DNA of 64,000 nt from Pseudoxanthomonas sangjuensis (lineage in GTDB: Bacteria > Pseudomonadota > Gammaproteobacteria > Xanthomonadales > Xanthomonadaceae): the NCBI RefSeq assembly GCF_010211755.1, contig NZ_PDWR01000003.1:62001-126000 (forward strand). The letters are read 5' to 3'. The position numbers and the translations under genes were made by a program. Under the pieces are notes generated by a model. That model saw only the letters and a program-made list of their open reading frames with translations. It made no database searches and had not been told where the DNA came from. This document shows positions 52,398 to 63,828 of the stretch, piece after piece; the first letter of the stretch is position 1; each line of letters begins with the position of its first letter.

Positions 52398-54125
52398 ATG
52401 TCGCAAATCCTGCCGCGTGACTACTGGAAGATGTTCGAGCCGAAGCTGCTCACCGTGCTGCGCGAAGGCTACAGCGCCGCCGATTTCCGCCGCGACCTGG
52501 TCGCCGGCATCACCGTCGCCGTGGTCGCGCTGCCGCTGGCCATGGCGCTGGCGATCGCCTCCGGCACCACGCCCGAGAAGGGCCTGCACACCGCGATCAT
52601 CGCCGGCTTCCTGATCTCCGCGTTCGGCGGATCGCGGGTGCAGATCGGCGGGCCGACCGCGGCGTTCATCCCGGTGGTGTTCGTCGTCATCGAGAAGTTC
52701 GGCTACGGCGGCCTGATCCTGTGCACCCTGCTCGCCGGGCTGATGCTGATCGGCGCCGGGCTGATGCGGCTGGGCACGCTGATGAAGTACATGCCGCAAC
52801 CGGTGATCACCGGCTTCACCGCCGGTATCGCGGTCAGCATCTTCTCCAGCCAGGTCAAGGATGCGCTGGGCCTGCGGATGGGCGCGGTGCCGGCCGAGTT
52901 CTTCGAACGCTGGCGGGCGCTCCTGAGCCACTTCGACACCGCGCAGCTCGCCCCGATCTTCATCACCGGGCTCGGCCTGCTGCTGATCGGCGTGCTGCGC
53001 CATTACCGGCCGAACTGGCCGTCGTTCCTGATCGCGCTGCTGGCCTGCACGCTGTCGGCGCTGGCCTTCTCGCTGCCGGTGGAAACCATCGGCAGCAAGT
53101 TCGGCGACCTGCCATCGGCGCTGCCGGGCTTCGACTTCCCGCGCATCCCGTTCGAGCGCACCTTCGAGTTGCTGCCCAGTTCGTTCACCATCGCCTTCCT
53201 CGCCGGCGTCGAATCGCTGCTGTCGGCGGTGGTCGCCGACGGCATGACCGGCGGCCGCCACCGCTCCAACGGCGAACTGGTCGCGCAGGGCGTGGCCAAC
53301 GTCGGCTCGGCGCTGTTCGGCGGCCTGCCCGCGACCGGCGCGATCGCGCGCACCGCGACCAACATCCGCTCGGGCGGGCGCACCCCAGTCGCCGGCATGC
53401 TGCACGCCGGCTTCCTGCTGGTGTTCATGCTGCTGCTGGCGCCGCTGATGCGCTACATCCCGCTGGCCGCGCTGGCCGCGGTGTTGCTGGTGGTGGCCTG
53501 GAACATGAGCGAGGTGGAGAATTTCAGGAACACCATGTCGGCGCCGAAGGGCGACCGGCTGGTGCTGCTGCTGACCTTCTTCCTGACCGTGTTCTTCGAC
53601 CTGACCGTGGCGATCCAGGCCGGCATCGTGGTGGCGGCCTTCGTCTTCATGTTCCGCATGGCCGAGGCGGTGGAAGTCAGCTCGGGCGTACGCATCATCG
53701 ACGACGACCTGCAGAACACCGACCCGGCGCGCGCCGCCGACGCCAACCAGCGCGCGCAGTTGCCGAAGGGCGTGGAGGCCTACCAGATCAGCGGGCCGCT
53801 GTTCTTCGGCGCGGCCAACCGCCTGGACAACCTGCTCGACCAGTTCCTCGCGCCGCCGAAGGTGTTCATCCTGCGCATGCGGCTGGTGCCGGTGATCGAC
53901 GCCAGCGGCGTGCACGCGCTGAAGAAGCTGGCCGAGCGCTGCGAGCGCAAGGGCATCGTGCTGGTGATTTCCGGCCTGCAGGAACAGCCGAACCGGGTGA
54001 TCGCCAACATGCAGCTGGCGCACCATGCCGGCGAGGTGCGCTTCGCCTCCGACTTCGAGCACGCGGTCCGGCTGGCCCGCGCGATCGCCGACCACCCGGT
54101 CACGGAACGGAGCGCCGCCGACTGA
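52398..54125 (+). CDS. SulP-family anion transporter with STAS domain
   Basis: 575 residues. Ten or more membrane spans; the SulP signature region includes [53 protein letters not shown] and [36 protein letters not shown]. Residues about 450-560 form the cytoplasmic STAS domain ([34 protein letters not shown]). Members carry sulfate, bicarbonate or dicarboxylates; the substrate cannot be told from sequence. Confidence 0.94.
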   Translation: MSQILPRDYWKMFEPKLLTVLREGYSAADFRRDLVAGITVAVVALPLAMALAIASGTTPEKGLHTAIIAGFLISAFGGSRVQIGGPTAAFIPVVFVVIEKFGYGGLILCTLLAGLMLIGAGLMRLGTLMKYMPQPVITGFTAGIAVSIFSSQVKDALGLRMGAVPAEFFERWRALLSHFDTAQLAPIFITGLGLLLIGVLRHYRPNWPSFLIALLACTLSALAFSLPVETIGSKFGDLPSALPGFDFPRIPFERTFELLPSSFTIAFLAGVESLLSAVVADGMTGGRHRSNGELVAQGVANVGSALFGGLPATGAIARTATNIRSGGRTPVAGMLHAGFLLVFMLLLAPLMRYIPLAALAAVLLVVAWNMSEVENFRNTMSAPKGDRLVLLLTFFLTVFFDLTVAIQAGIVVAAFVFMFRMAEAVEVSSGVRIIDDDLQNTDPARAADANQRAQLPKGVEAYQISGPLFFGAANRLDNLLDQFLAPPKVFILRMRLVPVIDASGVHALKKLAERCERKGIVLVISGLQEQPNRVIANMQLAHHAGEVRFASDFEHAVRLARAIADHPVTERSAAD

Positions 54126-54156
54126 CCGGACGCCGCAATCCGGGCACAATGGCGGG

Positions 54157-54975
54157 ATGCCGCAACTCCCGCATCCCGCAGTCACGTCCGCGCTGACGAT
54201 CGCCGGCTCCGATTCCGGCGGCGGCGCCGGAATCCAGGCCGACCTGAAGACCTTCGCCGCGCACGGCGTGCACGGGCTGTCCGCGATCGCCGCGCTGACC
54301 GCGCAGCACACCCGCGGGGTCGTCGCCGTGCACGTGCCGCCCGCGGCGTTCCTGCGCGCGCAGATCGACGCCTGCTTCGACGATTTCGACATCGGCGCGG
54401 TCAAGCTGGGCATGCTGGCGACCGCGGAGATCATCGATGCCGTCGCCGACGCGCTGGAGCATTACCGCCCGCGCTTCATCGTGCTCGATCCGGTGATGGT
54501 CGCCACTTCCGGCGCCAAGCTGCTCGAGGACAGCGCGCTGGATGCGATGCGCGCGCGGCTGCTGCCGCTGGCCAGCGTGGCCACGCCGAACATCCCCGAG
54601 GCCGAACTGCTGCTCGGCCACGCCATCGACGACCTCGCCGCGATGCGTTCGGCGGCAGGCGAGCTGCTCGCACTGGGCGCGCGGTCCGTGCTGCTGAAGG
54701 GCGGGCACCTGCGCGGCGACGGCGACGTGGTCGACATCGTCGCCGATGCGCAGGGCCGGCACGAGATCGCGCACCCGCGCCTGCGGCTCGAAGCCCACGG
54801 CACCGGCTGCACGCTGGCTTCCGCCGTCGCCGCCAACCTGTGCCTCGGCAGCGGCCTGCGCGACGCCTGCACCGCCGCCGCCGGCTACGTGCATCGCGCG
54901 CTGCGGTCGGGTTACCGTCCCGGCCGCGGCGACGTGCTCGTACTCGATCATTTCGGAGCTTCTCCCCGTCGATGA
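54157..54975 (+). CDS. thiD: Hydroxymethylpyrimidine/phosphomethylpyrimidine kinase
   Basis: 272 residues. Motifs: [68 protein letters not shown] and the catalytic [15 protein letters not shown]. It phosphorylates HMP for thiamine synthesis. No TPP riboswitch is visible upstream. It overlaps the following hydrolase gene by four bases. Confidence 0.95.
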   Translation: MPQLPHPAVTSALTIAGSDSGGGAGIQADLKTFAAHGVHGLSAIAALTAQHTRGVVAVHVPPAAFLRAQIDACFDDFDIGAVKLGMLATAEIIDAVADALEHYRPRFIVLDPVMVATSGAKLLEDSALDAMRARLLPLASVATPNIPEAELLLGHAIDDLAAMRSAAGELLALGARSVLLKGGHLRGDGDVVDIVADAQGRHEIAHPRLRLEAHGTGCTLASAVAANLCLGSGLRDACTAAAGYVHRALRSGYRPGRGDVLVLDHFGASPRR

Positions 54976-55805
54976 CCACGCAAACCGAAATCCCGCTGTC
55001 CGCCGACGACGGCCACCGATGGAACCTGCTCGCCGTCGTGCCCGGACAGCCGCGGGCCGCATTGCTGTGGCTGCCGGCGCTGGGCGTGGCGGCGAAGCAC
55101 TACCTGCCGTTCGCGCAGGCGCTGGCCGGGCGCGGCATCGCCGTCTACCTGCACGAATGGCGCGGCAACGGCAGCAGCAGCCTGCGCCCGGACAAGGCGC
55201 ACGACTGGGGCTACCGCGAAATCCTCACCCTCGACCTGCCGCACAGCAGCGAAGCGCTGATGCAGGCGCAGCCCGGCGTCGCCCATTACATCGGCGGGCA
55301 CAGTCTGGGCGGGCAGCTGGCGTGCTGCCACGCCGCGCTGCACGCCAGCGCGTTCCAGCAACTGTGGCTGGTCGCCAGCGGCACGCCGTACTGGCGCACC
55401 TTCCCGGCGCCGCGGCGCTGGCTGCTGCCGCCGACCTACCAGTTCATGGCCTGGCTGGCGAAATTCCGCGGCCGCCTCAACGGTCGCCGCCTCGGCTTCG
55501 GCGGCATGGAGGCGCGCAGCCTGATCCGCGACTGGGCGCGGGTCGGCCTGAGCGGGCGCTATGCCGCCGCCGGCCTGGACGTCGACATCGAAGCGGCGCT
55601 GTCGCGGCTCGCCATTCCCACGCACAGCGTGCTGTTCGCGAAGGACTGGCTGGCGCCGCGCGATTCGCTGGTCGGGCTGACCTCGAAACTGGCGCGCGCG
55701 CAATCGAAGACGATCGGCCTCAACGCCGCACAACTGGGCACGCGCGCCGACCACCTCGCGTGGATGAAGCAGCCCGACAGCGTGGTCGACTGCCTGCTCG
55801 AATGA
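54972..55805 (+). CDS. Alpha/beta hydrolase, YdeN/serine aminopeptidase-like
   Basis: 277 residues. The nucleophile elbow is GGHSLGGQLA; the oxyanion region WLPALGVAAKHYLPFAQALAGRGIAVYLHEWRGNGSS precedes it. The C-terminal histidine is in RADHLAWMK. This group of alpha/beta hydrolases is often annotated as uncharacterised; substrate unknown. Coupled to thiD by an ATGA overlap; it ends 1 bp before the converging galE stop. Confidence 0.88.
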   Translation: MTTQTEIPLSADDGHRWNLLAVVPGQPRAALLWLPALGVAAKHYLPFAQALAGRGIAVYLHEWRGNGSSSLRPDKAHDWGYREILTLDLPHSSEALMQAQPGVAHYIGGHSLGGQLACCHAALHASAFQQLWLVASGTPYWRTFPAPRRWLLPPTYQFMAWLAKFRGRLNGRRLGFGGMEARSLIRDWARVGLSGRYAAAGLDVDIEAALSRLAIPTHSVLFAKDWLAPRDSLVGLTSKLARAQSKTIGLNAAQLGTRADHLAWMKQPDSVVDCLLE

Positions 55806-55806
55806 A

Positions 55807-56826
55807 CTATGCGGCGGCGTAGCCGTCCGGATTCATCGACTGCCAGCGCCATGCGTCGCGGCACATCGCGTCGACGTCGAACCGCGCCTTCCAGCCGAGC
55901 AGCCGCTGCGCCAGGGTCGGGTCGGCGTAAACCTCGGCCACGTCGCCGGCGCGGCGCCCGACGATCCGGTACGGGATCTCTCGGCCGGAAGCCTGCGCGA
56001 ACGCGCGCACCAGCTCCAGCACGCTGACGCCGCGGCCGGTGCCGAGGTTCACGGTCAGGCTGCGGTCCTCGTGCTGCAGGAAATCCAGCGCGTCGGCGTG
56101 CGCGCGCGCCAGGTCCATCACGTGGATGTAGTCGCGCACGCCGGTGCCGTCCGGGGTCGGCCAGTCGCCGCCGAACACATCGAGGCAGTCGCGCCGGCCC
56201 ACCGCGACCTGGCAAATGTACGGCATCAGGTTGTTCGGCACGCCGCACGGGTCTTCGCCGATCAGCCCGGATTCGTGCGCGCCGACCGGGTTGAAGTAGC
56301 GCAGGTTGACCGCGCGGAACGACGGCTCGGCTGCGCAAAGGTCGCCGATCAGCTGTTCCATCACCAGCTTGCTGCGGCCGTAGGGATTGGTCGCGCGCAA
56401 CGGCGCGTCCTCGCCCACCGGCACCCGCTCCGGGTCGCCGTAGACCGTGGCCGACGAACTGAACACCAGCCGCCGCACGCCGGCGCGGCGCATCGCCTGC
56501 AGCAGGGTGATGGTGCCGCCGATGTTGTTCTCGAAGTAGTCGAGCGGGCGTTCGCAGGATTCGCCGACCGCCTTCAGCGCGGCGAAGTGCATCACCGCAT
56601 CGATCGGTCGATCGCCGGCGAACAGGCGGTCGAGCGCGACCCGGTCGCGGATGTCGATGCGGTGGAATTCGAACGGCCGGCCGACCACCCGCTGCAGCCG
56701 CTGCAACGCCTGCGGCGAACTGTTGCACAGATTGTCGGCGACCACGACTTCATGGCCGCGCCCGGCCAGCACCACGCCGGTGTGTCCGCCGATGTATCCC
56801 GCCCCGCCGCACAGCAGTATCCGCAT
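55807..56826 (-). CDS. galE: UDP-glucose 4-epimerase
   Basis: 339 residues, normal for GalE. Rossmann motif GGAGYIGGH (7-15), SSSATVYGDPE near 123-133, catalytic Tyr149 and Lys153 in NPYGRSK, then NLRYFNPVGAH and DWPTPDGTGVRDYIHVMDLA. It interconverts UDP-glucose and UDP-galactose (or the N-acetyl forms). Divergent from the polysaccharide genes and likely to feed them. Confidence 0.95.
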   Translation of the reverse strand: MRILLCGGAGYIGGHTGVVLAGRGHEVVVADNLCNSSPQALQRLQRVVGRPFEFHRIDIRDRVALDRLFAGDRPIDAVMHFAALKAVGESCERPLDYFENNIGGTITLLQAMRRAGVRRLVFSSSATVYGDPERVPVGEDAPLRATNPYGRSKLVMEQLIGDLCAAEPSFRAVNLRYFNPVGAHESGLIGEDPCGVPNNLMPYICQVAVGRRDCLDVFGGDWPTPDGTGVRDYIHVMDLARAHADALDFLQHEDRSLTVNLGTGRGVSVLELVRAFAQASGREIPYRIVGRRAGDVAEVYADPTLAQRLLGWKARFDVDAMCRDAWRWQSMNPDGYAAA

Positions 56827-57021
56827 CCCCGCGACCCCGAACGTCAGCCCCCGCAGACCACCGCGATCGGCGGCGATCACCCGGGTAAACGCGAAGCCGG
56901 GGCATCGCCGGACACGCCCGCCTTCGCCAGTGCGTTGTCCTGTCGGCCGTCGTTTACGCGTTTCCCGGCTTGCACCCGCTAGACTCTTGGCGGCGCTTCC
57001 AACACAGGGGACGATAGCCTG

Positions 57022-58314
<1,293 letters not shown>

Positions 58315-58353
58315 CGTCGCCGCCGCCCCCGCCCCGAATCGTCGAAGGTCAAC

Positions 58354-59361
58354 ATGCGCGTACTGGTCACCGGCGCCGCCGGCTTCATCGGCTTCCACCT
58401 CAGCCAGCACCTGCTGGCGCGCGGCGACGAGGTGCTGGGTTACGACGACCTCAACGCCTACTACGACCCGACGCTGAAGCAGGCGCGGCTCGACCAGTTG
58501 CTGCCGCAACCCGGTTTCCGCTTCGTGCGGGCTTCGCTGGAAGACGACGCGGCGCTGCAGGCCGCGTTCGAGTCGTTCGGGCCGCAGCGCGTGGTCAACC
58601 TGGCCGCGCAGGCCGGCGTCCGCTATTCGCTGGAGAACCCGCGCGCCTACATCGACAGCAACATCGTCGGCTTCCTCAACGTGCTCGAGGCCTGCCGCCA
58701 CCGCGGCGTCGAGCACCTCGTGTATGCGTCCTCGAGCTCGGTCTACGGCGCCAACCGCAAGCTGCCGTTCGCGGTCGAGGACAGCGTGGACCACCCGGTC
58801 AGCCTGTACGCGGCCAGCAAGAAGGCCAACGAGCTGATGGCGCACACCTACAGCCACCTGTACGGCCTGCCGACCACCGGCCTGCGCTTCTTCACCGTGT
58901 ACGGCCCGTGGGGCCGGCCGGACATGGCGCTGTTCCTGTTCACGAAGAAGATCCTGGCCGGCCAGCCGATCGACGTGTTCAACCACGGCAGGCACAGCCG
59001 CGACTTCACCTACGTCGACGACATCGTCGAAGGCGTCATCCGCACCCTCGACCGCGTACCCGGCCCCGATCCGGACTACGACCCGCTGGATCCCAATCCC
59101 GGCACGTCCAGCGCCCCGTACCGGGTCTACAACATCGGCAACCACAAGCCGGTGCAGCTGTTGCGCTACATCGAAGTGCTGGAGCAATGCCTGGGCCGCA
59201 AGGCGCAGATGAACCTGTTGCCGATGCAACCCGGCGACGTGCCCGACACCGAGGCCGACGTGTCCGCCCTGCAGCGCGACACCGGCTATTCGCCGGACAC
59301 GGGCATCGAAACCGGCGTGCGCCGCTTCGTCGACTGGTACCGGGCGTTCTACCGGGCCTGA
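58354..59361 (+). CDS. UDP-glucuronate (uronic acid) 4-epimerase family protein
   Basis: 335 residues. [15 protein letters not shown] at the N-terminus, [16 protein letters not shown] typical of uronate epimerases, [16 protein letters not shown], catalytic Tyr152 and Lys156 in [24 protein letters not shown] and [11 protein letters not shown]. It interconverts UDP-glucuronate and UDP-galacturonate or N-acetylated equivalents. It is 39 bp after the dehydrogenase, whose product it probably uses. Confidence 0.93.
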   Translation: MRVLVTGAAGFIGFHLSQHLLARGDEVLGYDDLNAYYDPTLKQARLDQLLPQPGFRFVRASLEDDAALQAAFESFGPQRVVNLAAQAGVRYSLENPRAYIDSNIVGFLNVLEACRHRGVEHLVYASSSSVYGANRKLPFAVEDSVDHPVSLYAASKKANELMAHTYSHLYGLPTTGLRFFTVYGPWGRPDMALFLFTKKILAGQPIDVFNHGRHSRDFTYVDDIVEGVIRTLDRVPGPDPDYDPLDPNPGTSSAPYRVYNIGNHKPVQLLRYIEVLEQCLGRKAQMNLLPMQPGDVPDTEADVSALQRDTGYSPDTGIETGVRRFVDWYRAFYRA

Positions 59362-59457
59362 ACTCCGCTGCGATTGCGCGATCGCGTTCGCGGCTGTCCG
59401 GATTTCCCCGCCGCCCGCGTTAGACGGGGCAAGTATCACCCACAGGGGGATTGCCCG

Positions 59458-60078
59458 ATGAATCGCTTCCTTGCCGGCCTGGCCGTGCCGTTCCTGGCCC
59501 TGCTGTTGTCCGCCTGCGCCGGCGGATCCGCCTTGCAGGCGCCGCCGCCGCCGCAATCCACGGTCGCCGTCGATGCCTACCAGATCGGTGTCGACGACAT
59601 CGTCCAGGTCACGGTGTGGCGCAACCCCGAACTCGGCATCACCGCGCCGGTGCGCCCCGACGGCAAGATCTCGGTGCCGCTGGTGGGCGACGTCGACGCG
59701 GGCGGGCGCACGCCGCAGGAAGTGGCCGACGACATCAAGCAGAAGCTGGCCACCTACGTGCGCGACCCGCAGGTCGCGGTGATCCTGACCGACCTGCGCA
59801 GCCACGAATACCTGTCGCGCGTGCGCGTGACCGGCGCGGTCCGCCAGCCGGTTTCGCTGCCCTATCGCCCCGGCATGACCGTGCTCGACGCGGTGCTGGC
59901 CGCCGGCGGCGTGACCGAATTCGCCGCCGCCGACCGCGCCGAACTGCACCGCAAGAACGCCGGCGAAGTCCGCGCCTATGCGGTACGCCTGGACCGCATC
60001 CTCAACGACGGCGATCTGGGCACCAACCACACGGTCTCGCCCGGCGACGTCATCACCGTGCCCGAACGGACGTTCTGA
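59458..60078 (+). CDS. Polysaccharide export lipoprotein (Wza/GfcE-like, short form)
   Basis: 206 residues, much shorter than E. coli Wza (about 380). Signal peptide with lipobox LSAC (Cys20). Poly_export domain (YQIGVDDIVQVTVWRNPEL, APVRPDGKISVPLVGDVDAGGRTPQEVADDI) followed by one SLBB domain (RVTGAVRQPVSLPYRPGMTVLDAVLAAGG). This short type is found in exosortase/PEP-CTERM-linked EPS loci. It forms part of an outer-membrane secretion channel. Confidence 0.92.
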   Translation: MNRFLAGLAVPFLALLLSACAGGSALQAPPPPQSTVAVDAYQIGVDDIVQVTVWRNPELGITAPVRPDGKISVPLVGDVDAGGRTPQEVADDIKQKLATYVRDPQVAVILTDLRSHEYLSRVRVTGAVRQPVSLPYRPGMTVLDAVLAAGGVTEFAAADRAELHRKNAGEVRAYAVRLDRILNDGDLGTNHTVSPGDVITVPERTF

Positions 60079-60080
60079 GG

Positions 60081-61673
60081 ATGAACAACAACAATCTCCC
60101 GGTGCGCCGCGCTGCCGCCGCCGCGCCGAAAAGCAGCGCCATCGCGCTGACCCCGAACGAACTGGTTCCGATCCTGATCGGCGAAGCCAGGCGCCACCGC
60201 CTGGCCATGGCCTGCATCTTCGCCGCGATCGCGCTGCTGGCGCTGGTCGTCGGCCTGGCCATGCCGAGGAACTACGCCGCTTCCACCACCATCCTCGCGC
60301 AGGAGAGCGACATCATCCAGCCGCTGCTGGAAGGCCGCGCCGTGGCGACCGAAGTGACCGACCGCGCCGGCATCGCCCGCCAGGTGATCTATAGCCGCAG
60401 GGTGCTGGAGGAGGCGCTGAAGACCGGCGGCTGGCTCGACGACAAGCCATCGCCGCTGAAGCAGGACCGGCTGATGGAGGAACTGAAAGGCCGCATCGTC
60501 GTCACCAGCCCGCGCCCGAACCTGATCCAGATCGCCTACCGAGACAGCGACGCCAAGCGCACCTACGACGTCACCGAGCGCCTCAGCGCGCTGTTCATCG
60601 AGGAAAGCCTGGCGGCGAAGGAACGCGAGAGCCGCGAGGCCTACGAATTCATCGACAGCCGGGTGAACGACTACCACGCCAAGCTGACCGAGGCCGAGGA
60701 CAAGCTGCGCGAATACCGCGCGGGCAATTCCGACGCGCAACCCGGCAGCGTCACCGATTCGAACACCCGCATCAGCTCGCTGCGCACGCAGGTCGAGCAG
60801 ACCCGCATGCAGCTGATGGAACAGCGTTCGCGCGTCGGCGCCATCTCCGCGCAGCTGTCCGGCGAATCCGCGGTGACCGCGGTGCAGACCCGCGAGAACC
60901 TGTATCGCGCGCAGTTGATCGAACTGCAGTCGCAGCTGGACCAGTTGCTGCTGAACTACACCGAGCAGCACCCCGACGTGCTGCGCGTGCGCCACCAGAT
61001 GGCGGACCTGCAGCGGGCGCTGGTCCAGGAACAGCAGCGCCGCGCCGCCGCGCCGCAGGGAACCAGCCCGTTCGACCAGGCGCAGATGAACCCGCTGTAC
61101 CAAGAGCTGCGCAGCCAGCAGGCGCAGGCGCAGCGCGAGGCCGCCGCGACCCAGTCGCGCCTGTCCATCGCCGAGTCGATGCTCAACGAAGAACTGGCCC
61201 GCAGCCACCGCATCGCCGAATCGGAGAGCGCCCTGGCCGAGCTGACCCGCGACTACGAGGTCAACCGCGACATCTACCAGGACCTGCTCAAGCGCCGCGA
61301 AAACGCCCGCGTGTCGATGGAGCTCGACCGCGAGAAGCGCGGCCTGACCCTGCGCGTGCAGGACCCGGCCACGATGCCTTTGCGCCCGACCGGCCTGCGC
61401 TTCCTGCACGTCGCCGGCGCCGGCCTGCTCGCCGCGATCGCGGTGCCGATGGGCCTGCTGTTCCTGCGCGCCCGCTTCGATCCGCGCATCCTTTCCGCGC
61501 GGCAGCTGCAGCAGGCCACCGAGCTGACCCTGCTGACCACGGTGCCCACCTACCACTCGCCGCGCGACCGCCGCCTGCTGCTCAAGCGCAACGCGCTGAG
61601 CATCGCCATGCTGGTCGTCGTCGTCGTCGCCTATGCGGCGGTCTTCGGGTTCAAGCAACTGGCCGCCGCGTGA
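60081..61673 (+). CDS. Polysaccharide chain-length determinant (Wzz/GNVR type, XrtA-locus-like)
   Basis: 530 residues. A first membrane span at about 40-62, a periplasmic coiled-coil region (about 190-430; RISSLRTQVEQTRMQLMEQRSR, NYTEQHPDVLRVRHQ), the family's ELTRDYEVNRDIYQDLLKRRENARVS stretch, an LRPTGLRFLH segment before a second span at about 463, and a final span near the C-terminus. It lacks a cytoplasmic kinase domain. It starts 2 bp after the export gene and works with the following BY-kinase-like protein. Confidence 0.92.
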   Translation: MNNNNLPVRRAAAAAPKSSAIALTPNELVPILIGEARRHRLAMACIFAAIALLALVVGLAMPRNYAASTTILAQESDIIQPLLEGRAVATEVTDRAGIARQVIYSRRVLEEALKTGGWLDDKPSPLKQDRLMEELKGRIVVTSPRPNLIQIAYRDSDAKRTYDVTERLSALFIEESLAAKERESREAYEFIDSRVNDYHAKLTEAEDKLREYRAGNSDAQPGSVTDSNTRISSLRTQVEQTRMQLMEQRSRVGAISAQLSGESAVTAVQTRENLYRAQLIELQSQLDQLLLNYTEQHPDVLRVRHQMADLQRALVQEQQRRAAAPQGTSPFDQAQMNPLYQELRSQQAQAQREAAATQSRLSIAESMLNEELARSHRIAESESALAELTRDYEVNRDIYQDLLKRRENARVSMELDREKRGLTLRVQDPATMPLRPTGLRFLHVAGAGLLAAIAVPMGLLFLRARFDPRILSARQLQQATELTLLTTVPTYHSPRDRRLLLKRNALSIAMLVVVVVAYAAVFGFKQLAAA

Positions 61674-61683
61674 GGACCAAGAC

Positions 61684-62466
61684 ATGCAACGACAAGCCAC
61701 GCTGGAACAAGTCCCCTTGGATACGCTCGTGAACCAGGACAACGGATACCCGCACGGCATGCCCGATCGCGCCCAGGCGGCCCGGTCGCTCGCGCTGCTC
61801 GACGAACCGAAGGCGCTGACCCCGCGCGAACTCGAGGACCGGCGCCTGATCCACCGCAACGATTCGGTGCGCGAGCGGGCCGACGCCTTCCGCGAACTGC
61901 GCACGCGCCTGCTGGCGCTGGGCGGCGACACCAACTTCGTCACCCTGGTGGCGCCCATCTGCCACGGCTGCGGCGGCAGCTTCGTCGCCCGCAACCTGGC
62001 CGCGGCCTTCGCCTTCGACGACAGCAAGACCGCGCTGCTGGTCGACTGCGACGCGCTGCACCCGTCGCAGCACACCGCGCTGCACGTCGACGCCAGCCAG
62101 GGCGGGCTGATGGACTACCTGGACGAGCGCCAGACCGACGTCGCGCGCATCCTCTACCGCACCGGCGTCCCGCGCCTGCGCCTGATCCCGTGCGGCAGCC
62201 AGCGCGAAACCAGCGGCGAATCGTTCAGCTCGTTCCGGATGCGGGCGATGGTCGATTCGCTGCGCAGCCGCTACCCCGACCGCTACCTGATCCTCGATGG
62301 CCCGCCGGTGCTGGGCTCGCCCGACGCACGCATCCTCTCCGGCCTGGCCGACCTGGTGGTGCTGGTGGCGGGTTACGGCAAGGTCACCCCGCAACAGATC
62401 GAGAAGGCCGTCGCCAGCTTCCAGCCCGGACAGGTGGCGGGGGTCGTGTTCAACCAGACTCCCTGA
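61684..62466 (+). CDS. BY-kinase/CpsD-like protein with a degenerate P-loop
   Basis: 260 residues. The ParA/MinD-like fold is clear: FRELRTRLLALG, a strand at NFVTLVA, Walker A' TALLVDCDALHPSQ and Walker B YLILDGPPV. The P-loop position reads APICHGCGGSF (90-100), with no GK[ST] lysine. The C-terminus ends in VFNQTP with no tyrosine-rich tail, so autophosphorylation as in BY kinases is unlikely. It is 10 bp after the chain-length gene, so it probably still partners with it. Confidence 0.88.
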   Translation: MQRQATLEQVPLDTLVNQDNGYPHGMPDRAQAARSLALLDEPKALTPRELEDRRLIHRNDSVRERADAFRELRTRLLALGGDTNFVTLVAPICHGCGGSFVARNLAAAFAFDDSKTALLVDCDALHPSQHTALHVDASQGGLMDYLDERQTDVARILYRTGVPRLRLIPCGSQRETSGESFSSFRMRAMVDSLRSRYPDRYLILDGPPVLGSPDARILSGLADLVVLVAGYGKVTPQQIEKAVASFQPGQVAGVVFNQTP

Positions 62467-62485
62467 ACGCGCAAGGAGCAGGCAG

Positions 62486-63817
62486 ATGCCGATCAAGTAC
62501 GTCCGTGCCTCGGTCATCACCGCCGCCGCGCTCGCCGGCGCCGCCACCGATGCGTGGGCGGCGCGCGTCGACTACACCGTCGACGTGGGCGTGGAAGACA
62601 ACGACAACGTCACCTACTCGGCGGTCGATCCGATCGCGCAGCGCTACCTGCGCGCGGGCCTGGGTTTCGCCATCACCGAGAATGTCTCCGCGTGGCAGAT
62701 GAGCCTGACCGGCCGCGCCGAGTACCGCGACTACCGCGACGACTTGTTCGGCAGCACCGTGGACGGCGAGCTGGCCGGGCGGGCGAACTGGGTCGCATTG
62801 CCCGAACGGCTGTTCTTCACCGTCGAGGACAGCCTGGCGGTGCAACCGGTGAACGTGCTCGCCGCGGATGCGCCCGGCAACCGCCAGCAGGTCAACGTCT
62901 TCGCGCTGGGCCCCACCCTGCTGTTCAACATGCCCGCGGCGATGCAGGGCCGGGCCGAGCTGCGCTACGTGAACAGCGACGCCGAGGTCACCGACGAATT
63001 CAACTCGCAGCACGTGGCGCTGGCGTTGCGCGCGATCAGGGAACTGTCCCCGACCAGCCGCCTGTCGATGAACGCGCAGGTGCAGCGGGTCGACTTCGAC
63101 AACGACGTCGTCGCGCGCGACTACAACCGCTACGACCTGTTCGCGCGCTACTCGCGCAGCCTGGCCCATTTCGAACTCGGCGCCGACCTCGGCTATTCGC
63201 ACATCGACTACCGGCGTGGCGAGTCGCGCTCGGACCCGTTGCTGCGGCTGGACGCCGAATGGAACCCGACGCCGAGCAGCCAGTTCACCGCGGCGGTGGC
63301 GCGCCAGTTCTCCGACACCGCCACCGACGCACTGCGCGGCGTGGAAACGGCGGCCCCGTCCGGCGAGCCGGCGGACACGCCGGCCGAAGTGCCCGGCCAG
63401 GTGCTGACCGGCGACGCCGTGGTCAACGCTTCGCCGTACGAAGTGCGCAGCGCCGACCTGGGCTACGCCTACACCGGCCCGCGCCTGCACTTCGCCATTT
63501 CGCCCTACCTGCTGAAACGCAACTACATCGATTCCGACGAATTCGACCAGAAGGGCCATGGCGGGCGCTTCGACCTGGAGTGGACGATCCGGCCGCAGCT
63601 CACGCTGGGCACCTACGCGACCCACGAGAACCTCGAGTACACCGTGCTCGAACGCGAGGACAAGACGCTGCGCCTGGGCGTCCTGCTGCGCTACCGCTGG
63701 ACCCGCCACCTCGGCGTGAACCTGCAATGGGAGCGCTACAAGCGCGAGAGCACCGAACCGGGCCAGGACGTCGAGCAGAACATCGTCTACCTGAGCCTTT
63801 CCTACTCCAACCGCTGA
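62486..63817 (+). CDS. Outer-membrane beta-barrel protein of the EPS locus
   Basis: 443 residues. Signal peptide ends in TDAWA; the mature protein is a series of amphipathic strands (YTVDVGVEDNDNVTYS, LRLGVLLRYRWTRHLGVNLQWERYKRES) ending in YLSLSYSNR. Length and position after the export, chain-length and ATPase genes match the TIGR03016-type barrel of exosortase-associated EPS loci. AAGGAG lies ten bases before the start. Confidence 0.82.
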   Translation: MPIKYVRASVITAAALAGAATDAWAARVDYTVDVGVEDNDNVTYSAVDPIAQRYLRAGLGFAITENVSAWQMSLTGRAEYRDYRDDLFGSTVDGELAGRANWVALPERLFFTVEDSLAVQPVNVLAADAPGNRQQVNVFALGPTLLFNMPAAMQGRAELRYVNSDAEVTDEFNSQHVALALRAIRELSPTSRLSMNAQVQRVDFDNDVVARDYNRYDLFARYSRSLAHFELGADLGYSHIDYRRGESRSDPLLRLDAEWNPTPSSQFTAAVARQFSDTATDALRGVETAAPSGEPADTPAEVPGQVLTGDAVVNASPYEVRSADLGYAYTGPRLHFAISPYLLKRNYIDSDEFDQKGHGGRFDLEWTIRPQLTLGTYATHENLEYTVLEREDKTLRLGVLLRYRWTRHLGVNLQWERYKRESTEPGQDVEQNIVYLSLSYSNR

Positions 63818-63828
63818 GGAGGCGCCGG

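Noticed and set aside
54126-54156. TPP riboswitch before thiD
   Set aside because: Only 31 bp separate it from the preceding gene and no CTGAGA-type core is present.
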